Assembly: GCA_000174895.1 (NCBI GenBank) | Contig: ACOK01000094.1 | Coordinates: forward strand, 38,186-102,185 | Source: Ruminococcus flavefaciens FD-1 | GTDB taxonomy: Bacteria; Bacillota; Clostridia; Oscillospirales; Ruminococcaceae | Direction of reading: 5' to 3' | Length of the DNA stretch: 64,000 nucleotides | Part shown: positions 29,975 through 39,697 of the stretch, piece by piece | Position numbering within the stretch: position 1 is the stretch's first letter | Layout: the number at the start of each line of letters is the position of its first letter | Made by a program: the position numbers and the translations under genes | The notes under the pieces: model-generated | Databases searched by the model: none | Told to the model about the DNA's origin: nothing | What the model saw: only the letters and a program-made list of their open reading frames with translations

Positions 29975-32419
29975 TTGAATTACAATAATATTGCCGTAAT
30001 AGGCATGAGTGGTAAATTTGCCCAATCTGACGATCTGGAGCAATTCAGTAAGGTACTTGCGGAAAAGCGTGACTGCATAGTCATGATTCCTGATGAAAGA
30101 CTTGAGCTTATGGGATTCGACAGAAAAAACAAGTATGTTGACATGGGCTTCATGAACGATATTGATTGCTTTGACAATGAATTTTTCGGAATATCAGAAA
30201 AAGAGGCAGGATATCTCAGTCCTGAGCAGAGAATATCAATGGAAATGGCAGTTCTTGCAGTTCTTGATGCAGGATATTCACTGAAGCAGATCAGGGGAAG
30301 CAGGTGCTCTGTATATCTTGCGACCACTCAGAATATATACGGCACTATGATAAAAAGGCATACCGGAGTATCTCTTAAAGGAAATATGCCATCAATGGCA
30401 CCCGGAAGGATAGCACATTTTCTTGATCTGCGAGGAGCAAATGCCATACTTGATTCTGGCTGTTCATCTGCATTGGTATCAGTTCATGATGCGTGTACGA
30501 AGCTCACTGTTCATGAGACCGATCTCGGTCTTGTGGGCGGAGTGATTGTCAATCTGAATATACCGCAGGTCGATAACAACTATAATGTATTCGGACTTTC
30601 TTCACCAACATTCAAAAGCCGACCATATGATGCAGCCGCTGATGGTGTTGCACTGGGAGAGGGAGCAGGTTGCGTTCTTCTGAAAAGACTTGAAGATGCG
30701 GAACGTGACGGCGACCACATTTATGGCGTACTGAAATGCGGTGCAGTAAATGGTGACGGAGGAAGATCTGAATCACCATCAATGCCAAGTATAGTGGGAG
30801 AGAGCGAGGTTATCTGTGAAGCATGGAATAGCATTGATCCCAAGACGATAACCGAAATAGAGGGACACGGTATAGGAACGACAATCGGAGATACTGTTGA
30901 GGCAGCAAGTATAGACCGAAGCCTGAAACAGAACGGTATCAGCAGTGATTCACATATACTGTTAAGCTCGGTTAAATCCAATATAGGTCATCTTTCCTAT
31001 GCGGCAGGTCTTTCTTCACTTATAAAAGTTATGCTTGGTTTTAAGAACGGAGTAACTTATCCTATAAGCAATTTTACATCTCCAAGTCCACTTATTGACT
31101 TTGAACACTCTGCACTTGAACCACTTGCAGAAATAAAAAAATGGGATAAAGGTATCCGCAGAACTGTTGGTATAAATTCGTTCGGATTAAGCGGAACCAA
31201 TGCTCATATAGTAGCTGAGAATTATCATGTTTCAGAAAATGAAAGAACAGTTCCCAAACGTAGTCTTGTAAAACTTTCCGCAATGACACCGTATTCTTTT
31301 GAGAAATACAAAAAGTCTGTTATCAGTCACATATCCGTGCATAATGAGCCTTTTGAGTCTGTTTGCTTCACTCTTAACAGCGGACGTGATGACTATGCAC
31401 TCAGAAGAATGGTTGCTGCAGATGATATTGCAGAACTTGAAGAACAGCTTGAAATGGTGACATATGCCGAACCGAGAAAACTGAACACTGTTTTTCTTAT
31501 GAAGCACACAAAAGCCAATGAAATAAGAATTTCCGATTTTTCAGGCGAGTTTCCGGGAATTGAGAATAAATTCCGCAGAGTTTCCGAAGATGAGGATATC
31601 AACATAAAATATGCCGTATACAGTTTCCTTACATCAATTAAGATAAAGGCAGATACTGTACTAGCTGATAAAACAGGAAAAGCAGTAATAGATCTTGCTG
31701 CTGACAGGATAACCGAGGAAAAGCTGCCGCAGTCCGAACCTGTTGATGATGATTATACCAAAATCAGGGGATATCTTGAAAAACTTGAAGACAGGACAGC
31801 AGTTGCGGTAATAGGCGGAGATATCACAAAGTTGAAAGATCTGTCAAGAAATATTCGTATCTATGATGTTTCAGATACGAAAGGACTTGAGAAATTCATT
31901 ATTGCTTACTATAACAGCGGCGGTGATATTGACTGGAATGAATTTTATAGAGGTACTGAAACAAAAAGGATATCACTTCCCGGATACTGTTTCGAGAAAA
32001 AACATTTTTGGGAGCTTGATAAGTCACTTTCAAATCGTCCTGTCAATGCAAAGACAACAGAAAGCAGGATAAAAGATAATACGGTGACGAATCAGACTGA
32101 GCTTAAACCAATTGTTGAAGAAGATAAAAATGTCACTTATGATGCAGTTGAGCCGACAGTCAGTGAAACCGGTGAGAATATCCACGATCCTGTAAATGAA
32201 AAGCTGGAGGGAATATGGCGAAGACTGTTTGACTTTGACAGCAAAATTGACGGAGACGAGGATTTCTTTGATCTTGGTGGAAATTCATTGCTCATACAGC
32301 AGATGTCAATAGCTATAAATGAGATGTTCGGTATTGAATTTGATATCTATCAGATTTATGATAATCCAACTGTCAACGAGCTTTCAAGGTGTATTTCAAA
32401 GCAGCTTTCGGAGGAATGA
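29975..32419 (+). CDS. KS-ACP polyketide synthase module with vestigial AT
   Basis: 814 aa from a TTG start with AAGGA 7 nt upstream; product begins MNYNNIAVIGMSGKF. The KS (1-420) keeps all three catalytic residues: Cys in DSGCSSA, His in EGHGIGT (one change from HGTGT), His in VKSNIGH. About 430-690 is where an AT should be, but it is short and lacks GQGSQ, GHSxG and the substrate His motif; it still ends in a normal post-AT linker (SLPGYCFEKKHFW). The ACP at about 730-800 has DLGGNSLL. The module must get its extender from an AT elsewhere, perhaps the one at 12-6560 or at 17375-21456, or it transfers chains only. Confidence 0.88.
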   Translation: MNYNNIAVIGMSGKFAQSDDLEQFSKVLAEKRDCIVMIPDERLELMGFDRKNKYVDMGFMNDIDCFDNEFFGISEKEAGYLSPEQRISMEMAVLAVLDAGYSLKQIRGSRCSVYLATTQNIYGTMIKRHTGVSLKGNMPSMAPGRIAHFLDLRGANAILDSGCSSALVSVHDACTKLTVHETDLGLVGGVIVNLNIPQVDNNYNVFGLSSPTFKSRPYDAAADGVALGEGAGCVLLKRLEDAERDGDHIYGVLKCGAVNGDGGRSESPSMPSIVGESEVICEAWNSIDPKTITEIEGHGIGTTIGDTVEAASIDRSLKQNGISSDSHILLSSVKSNIGHLSYAAGLSSLIKVMLGFKNGVTYPISNFTSPSPLIDFEHSALEPLAEIKKWDKGIRRTVGINSFGLSGTNAHIVAENYHVSENERTVPKRSLVKLSAMTPYSFEKYKKSVISHISVHNEPFESVCFTLNSGRDDYALRRMVAADDIAELEEQLEMVTYAEPRKLNTVFLMKHTKANEIRISDFSGEFPGIENKFRRVSEDEDINIKYAVYSFLTSIKIKADTVLADKTGKAVIDLAADRITEEKLPQSEPVDDDYTKIRGYLEKLEDRTAVAVIGGDITKLKDLSRNIRIYDVSDTKGLEKFIIAYYNSGGDIDWNEFYRGTETKRISLPGYCFEKKHFWELDKSLSNRPVNAKTTESRIKDNTVTNQTELKPIVEEDKNVTYDAVEPTVSETGENIHDPVNEKLEGIWRRLFDFDSKIDGDEDFFDLGGNSLLIQQMSIAINEMFGIEFDIYQIYDNPTVNELSRCISKQLSEE

Positions 32420-32423
32420 AGCT

Positions 32424-34463
32424 ATGAACATTCTCTATAAAATAATACAGGAAAAAGCACAGGAAATTCCCGATAAAATAGCTGTTACCGACCGTAAAGG
32501 CAGTGTTACCTACGGTGTACTGTGGAAAAGGATATGCTCAGCTGCGGATATTCTTTGCAGAAACGGCATGAAACGAGAGAGCAGGGTCGTTATAAGTGCT
32601 GATTCCTCTGTCGATTTTGCAATTATATTTATAGCAGTACAAGCCTCAGGCGGTATAAGTATACCGATTGACAGGTCATTGCGTGACGAAAAGGCTGAGG
32701 AACTGCTCAGAACGGCTGATGCTGACATATTCATATCACTCAGCCGCAAAAAAAACATCAGTACAGATAAGGTCAGGGTAATGACTTATGCTGATATAAC
32801 CGATAATATAACAGAGGAATTCAGAGAATTTGATTTCGTTTTGCCAAATGAAGATGAAACAGCAGAGATCATTTTTACAACAGGTACTACCGGAAAGCCA
32901 AAGGGTGCTGTGCATACTTACAGAAGTATAAGTGCCAATATACAGATGACATATGATGGTGTAGGAATAAAAAGCGATGATGTGATACTTATCCCCATCG
33001 CTCTCAGCCATTCATATGGACTAAGGGTATTCCGTTCTGCGCTTTATGCAGGAGCAGAGGTGGTTTTACAGAACGGGGCACTTTTCTTCGATGAACTGGA
33101 ACGAAATATCCGAAAGAACCACTGTACAGGACTTGCGTATATAACAGTGGGGATAGAAATGATGCTGTCTCAGCTTGGTGAGGAAAAAACAGCAGATATT
33201 CTTGGCGGACTAAGATATATTGAATTCAGTGCAGGAGCACTTCCGTTGAATATGCGTCAGCGTTTGCGTGAACTGCTAAAAAACACAGATATCCTGAATA
33301 CATGGGGTTCGACTGAAACAGGCGGAGCTCTTTTCATAAACGTTTCAAAGGATAAAAATACATATTCAGCAGGCAGGACTATAAACGGTGCTGAAGCAGC
33401 AGTTGCAGATGCAGACGGAAATATATCCCGTAAAAATAACATTAGCGGCAGACTGGCATTAAAAGGTGAAATGGTAATGAGCGAATACATAGGAGCTCCG
33501 GAGCTGACAGAAGCTGTATTTCATGATGGCTGGCTGCTTACGGGAGACATAGTCAGCATTAATGAGGACGGATATGTATTTTTTGAAGGAAGAGCTGACG
33601 ATATAATAAACTGCGGAGGTGAAAAGATATCTCCGTCTGAGATAGAGCATACCGCACTTGGTTACGGAGATATCGAAGAAGCAGTTTGTGTGGGTGTCAG
33701 GGATAATATGTTTGGCGAAGTACCGGTAATATATATCAAACCGATGGAAGACAGGACAATAACCGTCGATGAGATAAAAAAACATATGTCACGGAATCTG
33801 GAATATATGAAGCTGCCACGTGATATTATTATTACTGATAATATACCTCACAATTCTATGGGAAAGATAGAACGAAAAAAGCTGAAAGCAATGTATGAGA
33901 GACAGAATAATAATTGTAATCCTGTAATAAGTGCAATACTTGGCAGACGAAGTGTCAGGGACTTCACTGAAGAAACTGTTCCTGAGGATATAGTAAGACT
34001 TCTTGCAGAGACAGGAACAGCAGCACCGTCAGGCAGAAATACACGTACAAGAATGTTTACGGTGATCTCCGACAGAGATGAGATACGTTCATTGAAAGAA
34101 CTGACAGGCAGAATTGCTGCCCGTGAGAAAACGTCTTTCCATGGCTTCGGTGAGCCGCCGCTTATGATACTGATATCCAACGAAAGACGTAATAAAGATG
34201 GAATACTAGATGCAGCCTGTGCGGCAGAAAATATCATGATCGCCTGTCATTCTCTTGGCCTTGGCAGTGTATGGTTGAATCCGCTTATGAATATATGTGA
34301 TACAGCGGAAATCAGAGAACGTCTTGACCAATACGGTATACCACGATCATATATTGTCTGGGCAGCTCTTGCAATAGGGTATCCATCAGGAAAGATCCCT
34401 GATTTTGTGCGTAAGGAGGAGAGTATCATATACATCGGAGGAAAAACGAATGGTAATAAATAG
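32424..34463 (+). CDS. AMP-forming acyl ligase fused to a nitroreductase-family flavoenzyme
   Basis: 679 aa from ATG 32424 (GGAGG at 32410-32414, 9 nt). Residues 1-495: class I adenylate-forming ligase with FTTGTTGKPKG, WGSTETGG, LLTGD, the hinge GRADDIINCGGEK and C-terminal MGKIERKKL, closer to acyl-CoA/acyl-ACP ligases than to NRPS A domains. About 505-679: nitroreductase-type FMN domain starting GRRSVRDF, with APSGRN (flavin-phosphate contact), EPPLMILIS and LGLGSVW. The ligase may load a starter acid onto the free ACP at 35370; the flavoenzyme could oxidise a thiazoline to a thiazole or desaturate a chain (both inference). The fusion itself is unusual. Confidence 0.85.
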   Translation: MNILYKIIQEKAQEIPDKIAVTDRKGSVTYGVLWKRICSAADILCRNGMKRESRVVISADSSVDFAIIFIAVQASGGISIPIDRSLRDEKAEELLRTADADIFISLSRKKNISTDKVRVMTYADITDNITEEFREFDFVLPNEDETAEIIFTTGTTGKPKGAVHTYRSISANIQMTYDGVGIKSDDVILIPIALSHSYGLRVFRSALYAGAEVVLQNGALFFDELERNIRKNHCTGLAYITVGIEMMLSQLGEEKTADILGGLRYIEFSAGALPLNMRQRLRELLKNTDILNTWGSTETGGALFINVSKDKNTYSAGRTINGAEAAVADADGNISRKNNISGRLALKGEMVMSEYIGAPELTEAVFHDGWLLTGDIVSINEDGYVFFEGRADDIINCGGEKISPSEIEHTALGYGDIEEAVCVGVRDNMFGEVPVIYIKPMEDRTITVDEIKKHMSRNLEYMKLPRDIIITDNIPHNSMGKIERKKLKAMYERQNNNCNPVISAILGRRSVRDFTEETVPEDIVRLLAETGTAAPSGRNTRTRMFTVISDRDEIRSLKELTGRIAAREKTSFHGFGEPPLMILISNERRNKDGILDAACAAENIMIACHSLGLGSVWLNPLMNICDTAEIRERLDQYGIPRSYIVWAALAIGYPSGKIPDFVRKEESIIYIGGKTNGNK

Positions 34464-35364
34464 TATAGGCAGGTATATCCCTGAAACGAGCTGTGATAAT
34501 TATGAGATAGCAGAACGCTTCGGAAAAACAAAAGAATTTATCGATGAAAAGATAGGCTTCCGCAGACTTGCATATTCAAAAGAGAAAACTGTTACTGAAA
34601 TGATGTTTGCAGCTTATGAGGATCTTGCTGTCCGAACGAGCATAGACCCGAAAGATATAGGACTTATAATTACAGTGGTACAGAAACCGGATTATTCTGT
34701 GCCGCATACCTCTGCTGTAATACATAATAAAATAGGATGCAGCAGCAACTGTATGACATTTGACATAGATCAGGGTTGTGCAGGATTCTGCTACGCACTT
34801 CATATAGCGGAAAAGCTGAATATAGATAATACTCTGATACTCACAGGTGAAAGATTCAGTTCGTTTATCAGCAGGGACATACTGGATTTTGCAATGCTTC
34901 TTGGTGATGCTGCCACAGCTACACTGCTGAAACGCTGCGGAAGCGGTTTTACAATAACGGACAGCAGATGTGCTACCGAACCAAAAAGCTGTGATGCTAT
35001 ACAGATCATAGACGGTTTGCTCAGAATGACAGGTGCAGATGTATTCAGCTCTGCTTGTAGGATAGTTCCTCCTGCAGTAAAAGACATACTTGCACAGAAT
35101 AAGTTAACTATGGAGAATATTGATCTGCTGCTTCTGCATCAGGCAAGTCTGAAAATAGTCAGCTTCATAGGAAAACTGCTGAAAGCACAGGAAAAGACAC
35201 TTTTCCTTTCTGCCGATTACGGCAACACAGGGCAGTCATCTATTCCGCTTATGTTGGCAGATCAGATAGAAAATGAAAAAATAAAACGAATAGTCGGATG
35301 CGGATTTGGTGCCGGGTTTAGTCACGGTACTGTACTGCTTGAAAGAAAAAAAGATCAGGAGTGA
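34450..35364 (+). CDS. 3-oxoacyl-ACP synthase III-like (KAS III) enzyme
   Basis: 304 aa from ATG 34450 (GGAGG at 34437-34441). FabH-family thiolase fold: Cys in DQGCAGFCYAL, His in LLLHQAS and Asn in YGNTGQSS give the complete Cys-His-Asn triad; GDAATATLL and GFGAGFSHG are family motifs. It overlaps the end of the ligase-nitroreductase gene by 14 bp and is followed at once by a free ACP, so ligase, KAS III and ACP could form a starter-unit or side-chain pathway. The window shows no other fab genes, which argues against a housekeeping role. Confidence 0.88.
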   Translation: MVINSIGRYIPETSCDNYEIAERFGKTKEFIDEKIGFRRLAYSKEKTVTEMMFAAYEDLAVRTSIDPKDIGLIITVVQKPDYSVPHTSAVIHNKIGCSSNCMTFDIDQGCAGFCYALHIAEKLNIDNTLILTGERFSSFISRDILDFAMLLGDAATATLLKRCGSGFTITDSRCATEPKSCDAIQIIDGLLRMTGADVFSSACRIVPPAVKDILAQNKLTMENIDLLLLHQASLKIVSFIGKLLKAQEKTLFLSADYGNTGQSSIPLMLADQIENEKIKRIVGCGFGAGFSHGTVLLERKKDQE

Positions 35365-35369
35365 TAATC

Positions 35370-35573
35370 ATGAGTAAAAATGAACTGAAAGATATATTTA
35401 CAGAATGCAAATTAAATACAGATCACGATTTTTCCGATGAAAGTACACTTGGTGAGCTGGGGCTTGATTCTCTGGATATAATGATGCTTTCATTTGAACT
35501 CAGCGAAAAAAGCGGAAATGAGATCAAGCTGAAAGCGAGTTCAAGTATAAGTGATCTTCTTGCGGTGGAATAA
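35370..35573 (+). CDS. Free acyl carrier protein
   Basis: 67 aa from ATG 35370, with AGGAG at 35357-35361; a GTG at 35361 is also in frame but sits on the ribosome site. GELGLDSLDIMML carries the phosphopantetheine Ser, and the acidic helix II is typical. It is shorter than primary-metabolism ACPs (about 75-80 aa). It sits between KAS III and the reductase and is a likely target of the ligase at 32424 and of the phosphopantetheinyl transferase at 39697. Confidence 0.9.
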   Translation: MSKNELKDIFTECKLNTDHDFSDESTLGELGLDSLDIMMLSFELSEKSGNEIKLKASSSISDLLAVE

Positions 35574-35580
35574 TGCAGCT

Positions 35581-36666
35581 ATGGATAATATTATAGGAAT
35601 TCTTGGAAGCAGCGGAACGGTCGGCAGACACGTTGCGGCTTATCTTCTTGAAAAAGGATACACTGTCTGTGGTGCTCAGCGCCGTCAGACAGAGGAATTT
35701 GCAGATAATGAAAACTTTACTCAGCAGAAAGTTGATATTGGCTCACAGGCTGAGCTGACGGAATTCTGCAAGAAGTGCAGATATATCATCAACTGCATTG
35801 CGCCCTCGTTTATATATGGTGAAAAAGTTGCAAAAACGGCAGCTGAAAACGGCTGCATTTATATTGATCTGACTGATGCAGTAATGGATAAGAAACTGCC
35901 TGAGGGAGGAGTGTATGTTACATCATGCGGTTATATTCCGGGATTATCAGCATATCTTCCGATGATGGTAGGCAGAAAGTATTTTGATAAGGTATACTCT
36001 GTTACCGAGATACAGGGAGGAAATGAGATATGTTCGGCAAATGCCCTGATAGACATAATACTCAGCTCCGAGGTATCAGGAAAGGGAGATATGTTTTACA
36101 GCAACGGCAGTACCGAACATATCAGTCTTAATATTGGAAAAAGGTACAAACTGCCGTTTTTTGATAATGAGGTATTTCTGAAACCTTACATAAGTCATGA
36201 ACTTGTGCATCTGGCGGAAAGGGAAGAAATAAACTGTTTCAGATGGTTCAATGTCTATGAAAATATGGAGCAGTTTGCGTTTATCCTTAAAATGGTCAGT
36301 CTTTTTGCCAAAACAGGTTCAGACGAGTTGTCAGATGTGATAAGAAAGGAGTGTGATAAGCGCCGCAAGGCACTAAATGAGGAGATTCACGCTGTATTTG
36401 GTGCAGAACTCATCGGCTCAAAGGACGGCATTGAAAAATGTGTACGGTATGTACTTGATGTTCATGACAGCAGTGTCCTTTGCGGCATCACAGCAGCAGT
36501 TATTGCAGAACAGGTGATAGAAAACGGAGCACCTGTGGGAAAGAGTTACGGATATTTATTTATTCCCGAGGATTTTATCGAAAAGATTTCCGGATATCTT
36601 TCCGAGGGAGAGCGTTTTGAGATCACTTTCCACACAACAAATGAAGCATTTACCGCAGAACTCTGA
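35581..36666 (+). CDS. Saccharopine dehydrogenase-like NAD(P)-dependent reductase
   Basis: 361 aa from ATG 35581; an in-frame upstream start at 35551 lies within the ACP gene and is less likely. Rossmann motif GILGSSGTVGRHVA at the N-terminus, INCIAPS at the end of the fourth strand, and TSCGYIPGLSAYLP are seen in saccharopine dehydrogenase/trans-acting enoyl reductase-like proteins. In thiazoline metallophore pathways a separate reductase turns thiazoline into thiazolidine (Irp3/PchG), but those belong to another fold family as far as I can tell, so that role is only a possibility. Other options are a trans enoyl reductase or an imine reductase. Confidence 0.75.
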   Translation: MDNIIGILGSSGTVGRHVAAYLLEKGYTVCGAQRRQTEEFADNENFTQQKVDIGSQAELTEFCKKCRYIINCIAPSFIYGEKVAKTAAENGCIYIDLTDAVMDKKLPEGGVYVTSCGYIPGLSAYLPMMVGRKYFDKVYSVTEIQGGNEICSANALIDIILSSEVSGKGDMFYSNGSTEHISLNIGKRYKLPFFDNEVFLKPYISHELVHLAEREEINCFRWFNVYENMEQFAFILKMVSLFAKTGSDELSDVIRKECDKRRKALNEEIHAVFGAELIGSKDGIEKCVRYVLDVHDSSVLCGITAAVIAEQVIENGAPVGKSYGYLFIPEDFIEKISGYLSEGERFEITFHTTNEAFTAEL

Positions 36667-36689
36667 TATCAACAGGAGGTATCATATTC

Positions 36690-37394
36690 ATGAAAGAAAT
36701 AGTAAAATTTACTGATGTTGTAAAGAAATACGGAAAAGGAGAAGCTGAACAGATAGCTGTAAACAACATCAGCTTTACAGTCAATGAGGGTGAATTCACA
36801 GTAATACTTGGACAGTCAGGCGCAGGAAAATCAACAGTGCTGAATATGCTGGGCGGCATGGACATTCCAACATCAGGCACTGTCGAAGTAAATGGCAAGG
36901 TGCTATCAGGACTTAATGACAGGCAGCTTTCGGAATACCGTGCAGAAACAGTCGGATTCATATTCCAGTTCTACAATTTGCTGCCAAGTCTGACAGCGTA
37001 TGAGAATATTGCACTCATCAAGGATATCACAAAAAAATCTCTGGACGCTTCCGAGTTGTTAAAGGCGGTCGGACTTGAAAATCACCGCAACAAATTTCCG
37101 TCACAGCTTTCTGGCGGTGAACAGCAGAGAATATCCATTGCCAGAGCACTTGCAAAAGATCCTGCAATAATATTGGGCGATGAGCCGACAGGTGCACTTG
37201 ATTCGGAAACAGGCGTTCTCGTTCTTGAACTTATGATAGATATGTGCAGAAAGAAGAACAAAACTGTAATATTGGTAACTCATAATGCAGATATTGCCAA
37301 GTGTGCAGATAAAGTAATACGCATGAAAAACGGAAAAATAAAAGAGATGTATGTTAATGAAGCTCCTGTTCCTGTAAGGGAGGTGGAGTGGTAA
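36690..37394 (+). CDS. ABC transporter ATP-binding protein, MacB/LolD-like (cluster copy)
   Basis: 234 aa: Walker A GQSGAGKST, Q-loop FQFYNLLP, signature LSGGEQQR, Walker B IILGDEPTGALD, H-loop VTHN. GGAGG precedes the ATG. It is strikingly similar to the ATPase at 50702 (LNMLGGMDIP, NDRQLSEYRA, GFIFQFYNLLP shared), and both are followed by an FtsX-type permease, so the two operons are duplicates. Probably exports or gives resistance to the product. Confidence 0.93.
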   Translation: MKEIVKFTDVVKKYGKGEAEQIAVNNISFTVNEGEFTVILGQSGAGKSTVLNMLGGMDIPTSGTVEVNGKVLSGLNDRQLSEYRAETVGFIFQFYNLLPSLTAYENIALIKDITKKSLDASELLKAVGLENHRNKFPSQLSGGEQQRISIARALAKDPAIILGDEPTGALDSETGVLVLELMIDMCRKKNKTVILVTHNADIAKCADKVIRMKNGKIKEMYVNEAPVPVREVEW

Positions 37395-39697
37395 TGCTTC
37401 GTAAAAAGTTGTGCAGAGATCTCAGAAAGAATTTCGGACAATTCTTCTCGGTATTTCTTCTTTCAATGCTTGCAGTAATGCTTTTCACAGGTCTTGAAGG
37501 AAATGTTATAGGTGCAAAAAAGGCAAGAAACGTGTTCCACGATAAAACGGTTCTTGCAGATAACTGGCTATATGGCGAAGGCTTTTCAGATGATGATGCA
37601 GATAAGATAAAATCAGTCGGAACTGTTGGTGAGGTTCAGCCGAGACTGTTTTTTTCTGCTGAAGCTTCGGAATATGATAATGCAACGCTGTATGTGTATG
37701 CACAGAACAGCAATAAGGTCAGCAAACCGTATCTGATAGACGGTGATGAATATGATCCTGATGATGAAGAGGGCATATGGATTGCGGACAGATTTGCCAA
37801 AGCATGGGATATAAAGTGCGGAGAGAAATTTACATTCAAGGCTGGACAGAATAAGGTAACAAGAACTGTACGGGGACTTATTGACAGTGCAGAGTATGAA
37901 TATATGATCGCTCCTGACGATCTGACAGTTGACTTTCATCACATAGGTTATATCTACATTTCATACAACAGCGTGAAAGAAATATTCGGGGCGGAGCTTC
38001 CGTATAATCAGATAGCGCTGAAAGCTGAGTCGGATAATGAAATAGACGAAAAAAAGGTATCTGAAGCAATTGACGGGAATTACTCGGTAATGAGTGACAG
38101 AAATGCAGTTGCAGGTATAGCCCGTCTTGATTCTGAGCTTCAGCAGCATGATGGAGTTTCATGGGGATTTTCCTTTATTTTTATCATTATCTCCATGCTT
38201 GTTATTATTACATCAATGAACCGAATGGTGGCAAGACAGCGTACACAAATAGGTACACTGAATACTCTTGGCATGAAAACAGGACGAATCCTGTTTCATT
38301 ATGTCAGCTTCAGCCTGTTGGTATCGGTACTTGGCGCAGCTATTGGTTTCATTTTAGGTACATTTAAGATCGGACAGAAAATGGTTGACAAATTCAGCGG
38401 CGAGAACGGCTTTACTGTACCTGACTGGAAAACAGGCTTTGACGGTTCAAGTATACTTATACTTCTTCTGGTGATAGGAAGCAGTTGTTTTGCGGCATTT
38501 TTAAGCTGCAGAAAGATACTCAGACTAAGACCAGCCGAATCTCTCAGACCTGCACCGCCTGTCAGCGGAAAAAACTGTATTTTTGAGAAGCTTCCTTTCT
38601 GGGATAAACTGGGATTCACAGCGAGATACGATCTTCGTGACGTATCACGTGCAAAACTCAGAACTATCATGGGAATAATCGGTACAGCCTGTGGTATGCT
38701 GATTCTATCGGCATCTCTTGGAATGTTCGGAACGATAGATAATGTAAGTGACTGGAGTTTCAATAAGATACAGACATTTAATTATCAGATGAAGCTTGAG
38801 AAAAAGGTGACAACAGAACAGGCTGATGAACTGTCAGAAAAGTATTCTGGAGAACTTGTTATGAGTGCATCAATAGAAGCAGCTGCACAGCCTCATGCAG
38901 TATCCGATGAGAAAGAAAAGGTAGTTCTTACAGTCATTGAAGGCAAGGGAATGTATAACGTAACTGATGCAGATAAAAATATTGTTGAACTTAAAGAAGG
39001 TCAGGCAGCTCTGACGGCAAAAACCGCTGAAAAGCTTGGACTAAAAAAAGGAGACAAGGTATACTGGCATAAGTATGATGAAAATCAGTGGTATGAATCT
39101 GAAATAGGCGTTATAAGCCGTGCGCCTGAGAGTATGGGAATAACCATGCTCAGGAGTGAACTTGAATCAGACGGAGTTGATTTTTCTCCGTATATGATGC
39201 TGACCAATGAGGACATATCAGGTTTTGACGGCGAAGAAGCAGCAACGGTGCGCAGCCACAGTGAACTTGAAGAGGCGTATAACAGCAATATGAGTGTTAT
39301 GACGGTGCTCTTTGTTATAATGCTGATATTTGCGCTTCTTCTTATAATCATAGTTATATACAATTCGGGAAATCTTTCATTCTACGAAAGAGAGAAAGAA
39401 TTTGCAACTCTTAAAGTAATAGGCTTTTCATCAAAAAAGATAAGAAAACTGCTGGAACTTCAGAATGTATGGGTGGCGGTCATAGGTGTTATACTTGGTA
39501 TGCCTTTTGCAAAGAGGGTTCTTGAATCAATAATGAATTCCAATGGTGAGAATTATGATTATCAGGCAGTCATAACTATACCGGGCTATCTTGCAGCGGC
39601 GGCATTTGTACTTATTGTATCAGCATTTGTCAGCTTCATGTTTTCGAGAAAAATCAGGAAGCTTGATATGGTCGGTACATTCAAGGGCATAGAGTGA
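37394..39697 (+). CDS. FtsX-like ABC permease (cluster copy)
   Basis: 767 aa. The ATG overlaps the ATPase stop (TAATG) with GGGAGG at 37378-37383. N-terminal helix (FFSVFLLSMLAVMLFTG), long outside domain, three helices in the middle (about 255-380), a second outside domain, and three C-terminal helices (about 635-760) with the FtsX motif NSGNLSFYEREKEFATLKV. This is the long form with two FtsX units. Paralogue of the permease at 51414. Confidence 0.92.
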   Translation: MLRKKLCRDLRKNFGQFFSVFLLSMLAVMLFTGLEGNVIGAKKARNVFHDKTVLADNWLYGEGFSDDDADKIKSVGTVGEVQPRLFFSAEASEYDNATLYVYAQNSNKVSKPYLIDGDEYDPDDEEGIWIADRFAKAWDIKCGEKFTFKAGQNKVTRTVRGLIDSAEYEYMIAPDDLTVDFHHIGYIYISYNSVKEIFGAELPYNQIALKAESDNEIDEKKVSEAIDGNYSVMSDRNAVAGIARLDSELQQHDGVSWGFSFIFIIISMLVIITSMNRMVARQRTQIGTLNTLGMKTGRILFHYVSFSLLVSVLGAAIGFILGTFKIGQKMVDKFSGENGFTVPDWKTGFDGSSILILLLVIGSSCFAAFLSCRKILRLRPAESLRPAPPVSGKNCIFEKLPFWDKLGFTARYDLRDVSRAKLRTIMGIIGTACGMLILSASLGMFGTIDNVSDWSFNKIQTFNYQMKLEKKVTTEQADELSEKYSGELVMSASIEAAAQPHAVSDEKEKVVLTVIEGKGMYNVTDADKNIVELKEGQAALTAKTAEKLGLKKGDKVYWHKYDENQWYESEIGVISRAPESMGITMLRSELESDGVDFSPYMMLTNEDISGFDGEEAATVRSHSELEEAYNSNMSVMTVLFVIMLIFALLLIIIVIYNSGNLSFYEREKEFATLKVIGFSSKKIRKLLELQNVWVAVIGVILGMPFAKRVLESIMNSNGENYDYQAVITIPGYLAAAAFVLIVSAFVSFMFSRKIRKLDMVGTFKGIE

